Of a stretch of DNA of 64,000 nucleotides, positions 1-9,523 are shown piece after piece. The position numbers were made by a program, and so were the translations under genes. Source of the DNA: Euryodendron excelsum (Eukaryota > Streptophyta > Magnoliopsida > Ericales > Pentaphylacaceae); assembly GCA_033060915.1 (NCBI GenBank), contig CM065379.1:26714318-26778317 (forward strand), in the 5' to 3' direction. The first letter of the stretch is position 1, and each line of letters opens with the position of its first letter. Under the pieces are notes generated by a model. It had not been told where the DNA came from and did no database searches. It was given only the letters and a program-made list of their open reading frames with translations.

Positions 1-1602
1 TAAAAATCTTTCCTAAATTTTAAAACTCAACTTCCACATCTTTCCTAATTTAACCCTTTCCTAATTCTATCCCTTCCTAAATCTTAACTTTCCAAATCTA
101 GGTTTTCCAATCTTTCCTAAATTCAAACCTTTCCTAATCTCAAGATTTTCTAAAATTCAAACTCTAAAACTTTCTAAATCCTAAACTTTCTAAATGTCAA
201 ATCTTTCCAAATTCAAAGTTTTCTAAATTAAAAAATTTCTTAAGTTAAATCTTTCTAAACTTCCAAACTTTCTAAATTCTAAACTTTCCTAAAACTTCAA
301 GTCTTTCCAAATTTAAAACTTTCTAAACTCAAAACTTTCTTATTTTTTAAACTTCCTTATTGTCAAAACCTTTCCTATTTCAAAACCTTTCTTAAAATGA
401 AACTTTCTTAATTCAAAACTTTCCTAAACGAAAACTTTCCTAAAATGACACTTTCCTAATTTGAGCATTTCCTAATTCAAACATTTCCTAAATCTAATTT
501 TTCTAAATCTTCCAAGTCCAACATTCGAGTCAAATCTTTCTTAAACCTCTAGTCTTTCCTAATTCTAGGTTTCCTTAACCTCAATTTTTCCAAAACAAGT
601 TCAAATCTTTCTTCCAAGTTCTATCTTTCCAAGTCAAGTTGAATATTTCTTTTCTAAGTTTCTAAGTCTTGGTCTTTCAAAACCAATCTTTTCAAATCTT
701 TCAATAAAAGTCCAAATTTCCTATTCTTCCAATTCAAATTAGAATTCCAACTTCAACTCTCTTCCAATCATACCTTCTATTTTTAATCGCACTCTTGTCC
801 GAACTACGACTGACCTGATTCCTCCAAAAGGATACGTAGGCAACCCTCATGGGTGCGGTCACAACATTTTTCAAGTTTCTATTTCCACAAAATCTTTCCA
901 AATCTCCAATCTATTTTCAAACTTCCAATTCCAAATTTCTATTTCCAAATTTCTATTTCCAAATCTCTATTTTCAATTTCCAAAACCTTCTTTCTAAATT
1001 CAAATTTCTATCAATTTCTTTCTAAATCTATTTTTCAATTCTCTTTCCTTGCATTTGCATATCATGTATCATGTTAAATTTCTTTTTAAACATTTCTTTG
1101 TCAAAGCGGTTAGGATTGAACATTGATTAGCTGAAGACCCTCATAGGTGAGCCTAAGGTAAATAGACATGTAGGTACCGTAAGGGTGGGGTAGGGTGATG
1201 GCTTAGTGCGTATTCCATACACGTAACCAATCACCGAACCTAGATCACTGTTTTCAAAAGACCAAAAGGAGTTATTTTTCTAAAAAGGGCTTAATTATTT
1301 TCTAAAGGTTTCCAAACAACCTGTTTCCCTAAAAACCCTCTCTTGAGGAGATATTTTTAAAATTATTTTCCAAAACCCTAAGTGTAGTTTTCAGATTATG
1401 TTTCGTTTTTAAGTGACCTAACTCACTTTAATCAAGTTAGGTAGCGACTCCAAATCTTTTCTAAAAGCCTTTTATTCAAATCTAGTTTCAATTCAAACCT
1501 AGTCACACCCATTCTTCTAGGAGGGTGAGTTCTAATGAGAGAGTATAGTGTTTTTCCCGCTTGTGTGTGTATTCCTTGAGTGCTAAAAATCTGGGCGTGA
1601 CC
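1..1602 (+). repeat. E1 5' LTR, last 1.6 kb only
   Basis: This stretch is collinear with 12881-14481 of the E1 3' LTR, from the degenerate TTTCCTAAA-rich part through the block near 800-870 (CCTGATTCCTCC..GGATACGTAGG) to the LTR end. The end reads GCGTGACC instead of the family's GCGCGACA, so the terminal CA has mutated. The PBS follows two bases later. Confidence 0.9.
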
Positions 1603-1604
1603 GT

Positions 1605-1623
1605 TGGCAACTCCACTAGGGAC
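1605..1623 (+). promoter_or_regulatory. E1 primer binding site
   Basis: TGGCAACTCCACTAGGGAC starts two bases after the LTR end. The E2 equivalent is TGGTGACTCCACTGGGGAC and the E3 one starts TGGCGATTCCACTAGGGA. The leading TGG (complement of tRNA CCA) and the position fit a tRNA-primed minus-strand start. I did not identify the tRNA. Confidence 0.8.
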
Positions 1624-3171
1624 ACTTAGAGGGTAAGGCCGTAGTCATGTCTCTTTACCCTTCTCTCATGTAGAGTCTTCAATTAACTTGGTTCAATCCT
1701 ATTCACTTTAAATTTTCAAAACCAAATTTTCAAAATTGTTTTGAAAAAACATGCATTTGTTCATATTATCTTGTATTAAGTTTGCCATCCACATACTAAC
1801 TCTTGCATCTTTGTTTTGTAGGTACACATTTTGTTTAAATTTTATTAACTGCCATGCATGAATGTGATGAACAGGATAAATGAGAGTTGTTGGGCTTTTT
1901 CCTCCACTTTTAAAAATAACACACATACTGCATCTGCACCTGCATTCTACATACTTGCATTTTACCCTGACATGTCCTTTTTAGTTATAAAGGGGGAACG
2001 GTATATTGGTTGTGGGCAAGATGCTGTGTCAGTTTCTTCGCCTACGACTTCTTGATGGTTCCCCCGCTCGGATCACCAACCGATCATGGCACCACCTCGG
2101 GGAGTGGGCTTAGGTTTTGAAGATCCGGGGACCGAGCCTTTTTAGGACGCATTAGTCAACCCTTAACCTCATACTCATATAGACACCGTACATACCCGAA
2201 CCTCTGCTAGATTTAAGACACGTGCACCGTTTTCCAAAACCATGGAGGAAATGGCGACTACTCTTACTTTCATTTATACCTGCTTATTCCCATTGTTATA
2301 ATGACTGTATTCTTACTGTTATAATGACTGTCTAACTGCTCATATATGCACGTTTCCTTCAACTGTATTCTCTCTCCTTATACTCTATGCATCCATTTTC
2401 ATGTATTCCATATTCCATGTCAAGACAAGAGTTACAAGTAACTCAAGTCACTGCATACTTATGCATATGATCAACTCATCGAGAGTGACACCTAGTTCAC
2501 TCTCCCTTGCATTACACCTTCCTAAAACCTAAGGGTTCCCATGTAACCCTAAGGACTCATGGCACGCACATCAGCTCATTCTATAAGAGGGGCCCATCCC
2601 TCTATGCTCACGGAGATAGGGTTGCCAAGAAGACAAGGGGCAATCGATCAACAAGGTCTCTCAGCGACCTCCTTGACATCGAATCCAACGAAGGCGAATC
2701 CGAAGACTCAAAAGTAGTTTAGGGTATCCTTTGTAAAATTAGATAGGTGGAACCCCTAAAGGAACATGTTCCCTTTTCCCCTGTTAAAATGTATTTCAAT
2801 TCATTTGTATATTAAACCCAAAGTTAAATGTATTTCTTTATGTTCCGCGAATGCGTGAGTGAATAAATGCATGAACGAAGGAAAGGTTCCCAGCTGACGG
2901 TAAGGCATCTACATACAGGGGTAAATCCCCTATCTCCAAAAGTGAGCCAATTCACCATGTTTAGTTTCCCTCTTAAATAGGGACACCCTAGGACATGCAT
3001 TGCATAAAGCTCTCTAAAAACCAGAAACTGACTTACGATTTGTGTTTTTGTCTTTCTATTTCTTCCTTTTTCTTATTTTACAGAAATCCTACCGTAAAAG
3101 TCAACATTGCTTCCAAGAAAGAACAGCGTCCACCTAGAAGCCCCATCACTACCCTACAAAGAACTCTACTA
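1624..3171 (+). other. E1 untranslated leader between PBS and gag
   Basis: This non-coding leader aligns with E2 33337-34842 (reverse strand) and E3 55072-56290. Shared landmarks are the ATGAATGTGATGAAC area (1858), a block with CCGCTCGGATCACCAACC (2064-2085), an ACAAGAGTTACAAGTAACTC block (2424), and the short segment before gag around 2940-3020. Short ORFs here differ between copies and look non-coding. Several cryptic splice-like sites (for example TTTGTAG before 1822) exist, but none can be confirmed. Confidence 0.6.
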
Positions 3172-4373
3172 ATGGCAGCCAACCTCGATGAGACCTCCCC
3201 TATCACTCGCAAGGAGATTATTGAGATGAAAAGCAAAATAGATGAAATGTTCAAGATGATACAGGCAATGGTGTCCAAAGAGCCCACTTCAACAATGCTC
3301 GCAATCTCAATGCCACCTAATCGACCACTCAGGCAGGGGCAGACCCGAATACTTGAAGAACAAACGGAACTCAGAGAAAGGATGATGAAATTGGAGACCA
3401 ATATCCCTCTATCTCGCACAGAAATGACCAATGTGAAAAAAAAAGAAAAGTTAACCTCTCGCCAGAAGATCATTCCCCTGCCACAACCTCAACTCCATGT
3501 TGCCCAGTACTCCACCCTCAAACTCCTACCAACCCCTCACAGAATGCGGATCAGACACAGATTGAAGTTGGGCATACTCTTTCACAAGAGAAGGTAAAAA
3601 AGGAAAGTCAAAGCTTCACCCCGCCTAAATGCTCAGGAGATGCAGCTTATCGGCAACTTTGTGAATCCGGGCGCCTGGTCATGGTACCTCCAAAGCCCAT
3701 TCTTGATAAAGTGCTTGAACCTAAAGGTCATAACATTGGAAGTTGTCATACCCTAAAACGGAAGATGCAAAGTCTCAGCGAATCCCAAGCAGCGAACCTA
3801 GCAGGAATTACTACCACAGCCATCGACCCTCTGCCCTTACAACCGTCTGCACCAGCAACAACTAGGGTACCTACTTTTGAGTTGGTTTATGCATCGTCGT
3901 ATACTAGACCTAAAAGAGCAAGAGGGCAGAATCGACCCTTTACCCAATTGGCTGGCACCCAAACAGATGCTTGCAATAATTTGCTAAAAGCCGGATACCT
4001 GCGCCTAATACCGGCTACACCACTAGTTATACCTCTACCATCCTCTTTCAACTCGACACTCAGGTGCGTATATCACTTAGGCGGACTAGGCCATGACACA
4101 GAAAGTTGCCGATCTCTGAAACATAAAATCCAAGATCTAATAAATGATAAGATCGTCGAAATCAAGGAGGTGAAACCAGTCCCCGTTGTCCCCGCCAGTC
4201 TGCAACGCAATCACATCGTCAATACAATCATGGAGGAGGAAATCAATAGCAGTACGATCTTCAATAGTTCCCCAAGCATCGTAGAAGATTTGTCAATCTA
4301 CACTATGTTGTTTGAGGATGCGTCTGGCGAATGGAATACCAAGGAGATGGGCATAGTCCCAAAACCCTATTAG
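3172..4373 (+). pseudogene. gag: E1 gag-derived ORF without capsid region, frameshifted
   Basis: The ATG at 3172 gives MAANLDETS, matching the E2 gag start (MAANPEESS), followed by a charged heptad-like helix (EIIEMKSKIDEMFKMIQ). The frame breaks near an A-run at 3437-3446: the opening frame closes at 3597, while the downstream frame runs on to TAG at 4371. The C-terminal part (3681-4373) has a zinc-knuckle-like C-x2-H-x5-H-x4-C (CVYHLGGLGHDTESC) followed by LKHKIQDLI, and ends GIVPKPY exactly like E2 gag. A second, degenerate copy of the motif (GHNIGSCHTLKRKMQSL) lies about 110 residues upstream. The Retrotrans_gag capsid domain present in E2 (about 250 residues) is absent. In Ty3/gypsy elements Gag forms the particle shell and binds RNA, so this version is probably not competent for assembly. 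Confidence 0.75.
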
Positions 4374-6688
4374 GGGTTCTCATCAAAAGGTTTACAAGAA
4401 AAGGGAGGTTTCCACAAAATTCCTCTATTTCCTTTCATTTTCTATTTCTCGCATATCTGCTTTAAATAAAAACTGCATGCCATGTAATCATATTTTAAAA
4501 TGAAAAGGGATAGTTTCTAGTTTATCCCCTTTGTCTCATACTCTTGTGGATAAATATTACTTTTAGGGATTTTTTTTCATTTTGTAATGACTCGACTTGA
4601 AGGATGGGATAGCATGGACAACCCATTTAAAAGAGGGTTAAAACCTTGGAGAGACAAAGAGAGAGTGAGAGATAGGAAGGAGATAGTGTGGAGTTCATTG
4701 AAGAGGCAACACTTGTGTGATATCCTGGCTAAGCGTTGGGCAGCTGAGTGCTCAAAATGATGGGGAGCCATTATTCTATTTATCCCAAATAAACACTATC
4801 CTTTGCTTAGCCCACTAGAGCCATCAGTGATATCTTTTTAGATATCCCCAAACTTATAACCATCCCCCACACTGGGGTAAGCACAGAGTAGTTGATCCGG
4901 CAGAAACACACCATTTTTTTTAGGAACATTGTTTAAATTTTGTATAAAGGCTTTATGGATTAAGCAATTTAATTTGAAGTGATGGAAGGCCCTCATTTCT
5001 TCCACCATACACAAATAAATCCCTTTGCAAAGCCCACTTGAGTTGGTTACTTTCCTCAAGAAAACCGACCAAATGATCATCGCCCATACTGGGTTAAGGC
5101 AAAAGTCATAAGTAAGAATTAATGAGCAATGATGAAAAGGGTGATTTTCAAGAAGATATAATGAGCAATGATGAAAAGGGTGATTTCCAAGAAGATATAA
5201 TGAGTAATGATGAAAAAGGTGATTTCCAAGAAGATATATTGAGCAATGATGAAACTAGTGATCTTCAAGAAGTTATGGCATCAAAGGCGTCTCTAGTAAA
5301 GAAGATATTGTGTTCGTGGGGATTTTCAAAATAAGATACTGTTATCCCAAAATATAAATGAAAAAGTTGGCATCTCCAAAATTCGACTTAGCAACAAATT
5401 TTTTGATGAAAAAAGGATCTTAAATTAGAAGGCAGAAAGCGATCTAAAAGAACAACAAGAGTATGAAGGAAAGAAAAAAGCAGTGAATGGAAGTTAAGTT
5501 GCTAAAGGTGATCATTGGTCTTTTAAAACCCCACAGGTGATAATGTTTGAGCCTTTCTACCCTTTTCATTCATAATCCCCTTAACCTAGCCTACCTTACA
5601 GTCCAAATTAAAGTCCTCTCTGATCAAAGAAAATTGCTTAGTTCAAATAAGCCTAAACAATACCAAGACAACTAAGATGAGAAAGGAGAACTGGAAGGGA
5701 ATGCAAGGGGCAATCTCATGCTCTAAGGTATGCTCAGATGGTTTTGGTTTAAACAACCCACTAAAAGAAGATCTTTAAGCCTAATTATCTCTTCGTTTCT
5801 TACAACCCCTAAACCTAGCCTACATTACGATCCTAAAAGAAGTCTTCTCGGATTGAGGGCTTAGCTGTTTATCGCTTTGCAATTGGCACGTGAGTTGTCG
5901 CTCAAGCTATGGTGGCATTTTGGAGATCTGAGAGAGAAAACCAAGTGAGATCAGAAAAATTCCAAAAAGTAACCCTGTAGAAAGTAAGGATAGAATAGTA
6001 AACCGAAAGGTCAAGATCCCTAGAGAATGGTGCAAATGCTATCACAGCTCGATGAGAATGGGACAAAACTAAATGGGGCAGAATCTTAGAAAGGAAACAG
6101 AATCCTGAGAGTATGGGCCCTGGGGCAATCCTGGGGCATTTTTTATAAACAGCTTGTATACTTGCAGTACTAATGCATCCATGACATGTATAAACTGTAC
6201 ATCCATTAAATTCCTGTGTAGTTCGTATATATTCATGTATTCATTAAAGGCATGGCATACATTCAATTCCATTCTTGTATGTAAATTCATTTAAAAGTAT
6301 AACATACATTAAATTCCATTCCTGTGAACCTGTGCATTCATAAAAAGATATATGTACAAAAAAAAAAAAAAATAGGACATGTAAAAGAAGTCATGTGTCT
6401 AATTCCATGTGCATTCATAAAAAAGAGTATGATATGCATTCACCCCTTTATTTGTGTATTTTAGAATTGGCATAAATAAACTATTTTTCTTTCTCCATTT
6501 CTCAAATAGGAACACAGGGAACGAGGTAAAACACAAAAATGAGCTAAAAGCCACCCCTCAAACATCTCCAGCATCGACACATCCCTCAGAAAGCTCAGAT
6601 TTCTATGGCTGACAAGAAACAGAGAATGTGGCAGTGACCCACCCTCGACCTCCCTAATTAAACGACTTCTGACTTGAGAAACCATGAA
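4374..6688. other. E1 interior between gag and the antisense gene, non-coding
   Basis: No pol-like reading frame is visible on either strand. The stretch holds a 39-bp tandem repeat (5122-5277), two copies of a motif near AACCTAGCCTACATTACG (about 5577-5612 and 5811-5835) that recur in E2 at 24985-25225, and a run of 15 A around 6360. In a typical autonomous Ty3/gypsy element this place would hold protease, RT, RNase H and integrase. Confidence 0.6.
5122..5277 (+). repeat. 39-bp tandem repeat, four copies, open as 13-codon units
   Basis: Units start at 5122, 5161, 5200 and 5239. The first three are nearly identical and the fourth is diverged. Each is 39 bp (13 codons) and reads MSNDEKGDFQEDI, so the frame stays open to a stop at 5332. 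The unit has no counterpart I could find in E2. The open frame is a consequence of the repeat length and is not evidence for a gene. Confidence 0.85.
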
Positions 6689-8410
6689 TCAACAAATCTG
6701 GGAGAGAGGGGCAAAAATATATCGCTCGCCATCATCATCAGAGGAGGAACTAGCTAGGCAAGGATCAACTGGCTCGCCAACTGTAAGAGGAGCACTCGAA
6801 GAAGTACCAGCTGCAAAAGAACCAAGCCGGCCTCGCTTGTAGTCTGTACACCTGGCCAGAAGCATATCCCTTTCTCAAGTAAGGGACTCCACAGCCTCCC
6901 GCAAAGACTGACTATTCGTCGTACCATCCTCCGGGGGAGTGGAACGGTTTAGAGCGCCTTGTGGTCGCCTACATCCCCTCGAGATACTCAAAGGTGGGTG
7001 ATGATATATCGATCTAGCCGTTGCTAGCTGCATCACCAAAGAAGTTACCTCAGCATCCCTCACTTTCAACTGATCATGTAATATTTGTATCAGTCGGCGG
7101 TTTTCCCGCCTATGACGACACCCCTGAACAATCATAGATGTCAAGAAGTCGGTGTACCCTATGGGAGGTAAATGAGTCTCTATGAGAAGATTCCCAAGTC
7201 TGCTAGGACTTAGCACATAGCACCGAAGCCAATAGTGATAAGTCTCAGTCTCAAGGGGCATAACAGAGAATGGATCGTTGTCTTCTACATGAGGAAGCAA
7301 AGATCTCTATGTATCCATAACTCTCTCCACTAGTGCTCTCGAGATCGATGCCTCAAAAACAAGAGTGAACTCAGCTGCAAATGCCGTATACGGGATATCC
7401 TGACTCCTACCAAGCTGTCGTAGACCCCAAATCTCGAAGAAAGGGGCAATGCCCCGCAGGCCTGCTAGGGGTACGAAGGCCCTCTTGGAAGGCCGACCTC
7501 TCAAGCAATGCCTACCAACCAATCCTGAATACCACCTGACCGTGCCTAACCTCATGGTCCGGAGGTAGTCAGCCCAGGCTGCGACGGTCCGCGGAAGCCT
7601 CCTTTCATCTGCCATGACTCTCTAAGATCTTGCCAGGGAACGTATATAGTCAAGCTTGGGATACCATGTGTGGTAGAATAAAGGAGTAACAAACAAATGC
7701 CCAATTGCCCAAAGCTGGAAGAGAGCAGTGCATCCCCGGAAATGAGTGTCAACAATCTATTGGAATCTCGTAAGACTCACAAAGGTCTCCCCCATAACCA
7801 TAGGAGCATGGGAGTGCCCCTCATGAATCTTGACAAGCAATGCACATAACCGACAATTGACCAAGTCATCCTGCCCCGTGGAAACATCAACAAGTTTAAG
7901 AGAAGCAGAGCTAGGGCTACCATGGAGAAATGGACCAATCTTGATAAGCATGCCAATCCCCTATCCGTCACAAACTCAAAATGAGAGAAACAAGAACTTC
8001 ATTGGGACATAAGGAAACTGGGGTAGCAGAAGCTGAAAAAAGACAATCGTGATACAGCCATTAGGAAAAGTAGGTCCCATAATGTTAGCTAAACCATCCT
8101 GAAGACCTAGGAGGAAGCCATACTTATGGGAAGTAGGGGCAAGCTCACATTCCCCAAAATGGAAGAGAGACAGGTCAGGTGGCCAAAAGAGAACCACGGT
8201 TAGAAAACAAGCTACAATAATAGGAGAGAAGCCATGCAAGCAAAGGACCAGCGAAAATATCTTGCCAAACCCGTAGTCAGCTCAAAATAGCGTCGGCCAT
8301 CCCAAAAGTCAAAAGTAGGAAACCTCGACGTCCATCTCATCCTCGAAGGCTGGCTCAACTGGAGGGAAGGGGTTGATTGGAGGCCTACCCCTCCAACCCC
8401 CCCCCCAACT

Positions 8411-8478
<68 letters not shown>

Positions 8479-8612
8479 CTTTGGCTAGAAGGTGCTCGAT
8501 TGGCAGAGTGCTGACTACCCCTAGAGCGGTTAGAGCTGCCGACAAAATCTATCTGGGCCACTTTCTCGAAGCAGTGTCTCCCCTCGGAACCGTCATTGCC
8601 TGCGTATGCCAT
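6689..8612 (-). pseudogene. E1 antisense gene: PMD-clan (DUF7745-like) protein, broken
   Basis: Read on the - strand, opposite to the element. The ATG at 8612 lies directly after a splice-acceptor-like CACCTTTCAG|G, as in the E2 gene. The leader MAYAGNDGSEGRHCFEK..SSNRSRGSQ matches the E2 leader. A 65-base C run (poly-G in sense) follows, then NPFPPVEPAFEDEMD in another frame. Downstream pieces in shifted frames carry LFHFGECELAPTSHKYGFLLGL (about 8110-8180), a GC..LFQLWAIGHL segment (about 7690-7750), and IPYTAFAAEF with the preceding LRQLG (about 7390-7420). These are family hallmarks I associate with plant DUF7745/PMD-like proteins. The C-terminal part (6875-7300) has a coiled-coil-like stretch (LHDQLKVRDAEVTSLVMQLA), and a 3' exon probably follows an acceptor at 6811. 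Several frameshifts and stops make it a pseudogene. The domain name is from memory of the family pattern. Confidence 0.65.
8412..8476. repeat. 65-base cytosine homopolymer
   Basis: There are 65 consecutive C on the + strand, preceded by a C10 run (8397-8406) and AACTA. It sits in the antisense PMD-clan gene where E2 encodes QGSRLPVDPFPP. It explains the overlapping poly-Pro and poly-Gly reading frames around 8212-8624, which are not genes. The exact length may be unreliable in any assembly. Confidence 0.95.
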
Positions 8613-9481
8613 CCTGAAAGGTGAGTCAAGGTAAGAGGTATTAATACATGGTATATGCAGTTCAAAAGGTAAGAAATAAAAGCAAAAAAAAAAAAAAATT
8701 AATAATGATAATAACCAAAGATAAAATATAAATGAAAATGAATGACATAACTTTCATATAAATTCTACTCGAACCAACTTAAAGGGTTTCTTAAACTGTT
8801 CATTCAAAGGTTCTTTTCTAAAATTAACTCTCAAAGGTTTCTTAAAAAGTTATTTTTCTAAAAACAATTCTCGAAAAGTTTCTTAACTTCTTCCCTTCAA
8901 GAGTTTCTTTTTCAAAATTAGTTTCCTAGGGGTTTCCTATTATTTTCCTCCAAAAGTTTTCAAAAAATCTTTCTTCTAAAAGTTTTCTTTCCAAAATCGA
9001 TTTTCAGAAGGTTTTCTAATTTTCTCTTCTAAAAATTCATCTCCAAAATCACTTCTTAAAATCAAATCTAAATGTTTCCTTCCCAAATCTACTTCAAAAA
9101 TCAAGGTCAAAAATCATTTTCAAATTCAAATCTCAATTTTTTCAATCCATCTCTAAGCTTTGCTGATTCAGTTCTTTAAGAAAATTTCTTTTCCAATCAG
9201 GTTTAAGATTCTCCCAAACTCTTCAAATCCCGCAACAGTGTCGAACCAGCAGTTTGCTGGTTTTGATCCAAAGCTTGGTGCCACTGCTAGTGGTGCCAAG
9301 CCCGATTTGCCAAAGGCGCCACTAGTTTCCAAATTCTGGGCACTTTGCCCTTTTTCCCGCTAAAACCCGTTTTCGAAGGCCTTTTGGGCCCAATATCCAT
9401 TTTCGACCCCCGTTGTCAAAAAATTCCCAAAGTCTGTCCCTCTGACTACCTCGTAGTCAATATGGGATTCTTACTCTATCG
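8613..9481. other. E1 interior upstream of the antisense gene, non-coding
   Basis: An AT-rich stretch with repeated AAAGGTTTCTTAAAA-like runs (8780-9120), then a GC-richer part (9230-9480) that aligns with E2 21236-21500. It would be 5' sequence for the antisense gene and also the last part of the sense transcript before the PPT. Confidence 0.6.
9274..9300. repeat. Palindrome CTTGGTGCCACT / AGTGGTGCCAAG in the E1 interior
   Basis: A perfect 12-bp inverted repeat with a 3-base spacer (GCT). It is the same motif type as the GGCGCC palindromes upstream of the LTR TATA boxes, but here lies inside the element about 250 bp before the 3' LTR. E2 has a counterpart at 21431-21455. Confidence 0.85.
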
Positions 9482-9523
9482 TTTTCTGTCTTTGACAAGC
9501 AAAGACAGAAAAAGAGGGGCAGT
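9482..9523 (+). promoter_or_regulatory. E1 hairpin plus polypurine tract
   Basis: TTTTCTGTCTTTG (9482-9494), loop ACAAG, and CAAAGACAGAAAA (9500-9512) form a perfect 13-bp stem. Its 3' arm runs into the purine-rich tract AAAAAGAGGGGCAG (about 9509-9522) that ends next to the 3' LTR. In LTR elements the PPT primes plus-strand DNA synthesis. The same hairpin and tract occur in E2 (21194-21235, reverse), with a different loop. Confidence 0.85.

Noticed and set aside
853..1077. Phe/Ser/Asn-rich small ORFs near LTR ends (also 13702-13959, 16404-16686, 30112-30450, 35317-35639, 43790-44082, 50745-50994, 62720-63013)
   Set aside because: They are translations of the low-complexity TTTCAAATTCC stretch of the LTR, in several frames at once, without conserved boundaries.
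5122..5334. Small protein MSNDEKGDFQ.. as a gene
   Set aside because: The frame is open only because the tandem unit is 39 bp. I see no homologue in E2 and no promoter or splice context.
8212..8624. Poly-proline and poly-glycine ORFs on both strands
   Set aside because: Produced by the C65 homopolymer. The only supported frame here is the broken antisense PMD-clan gene.
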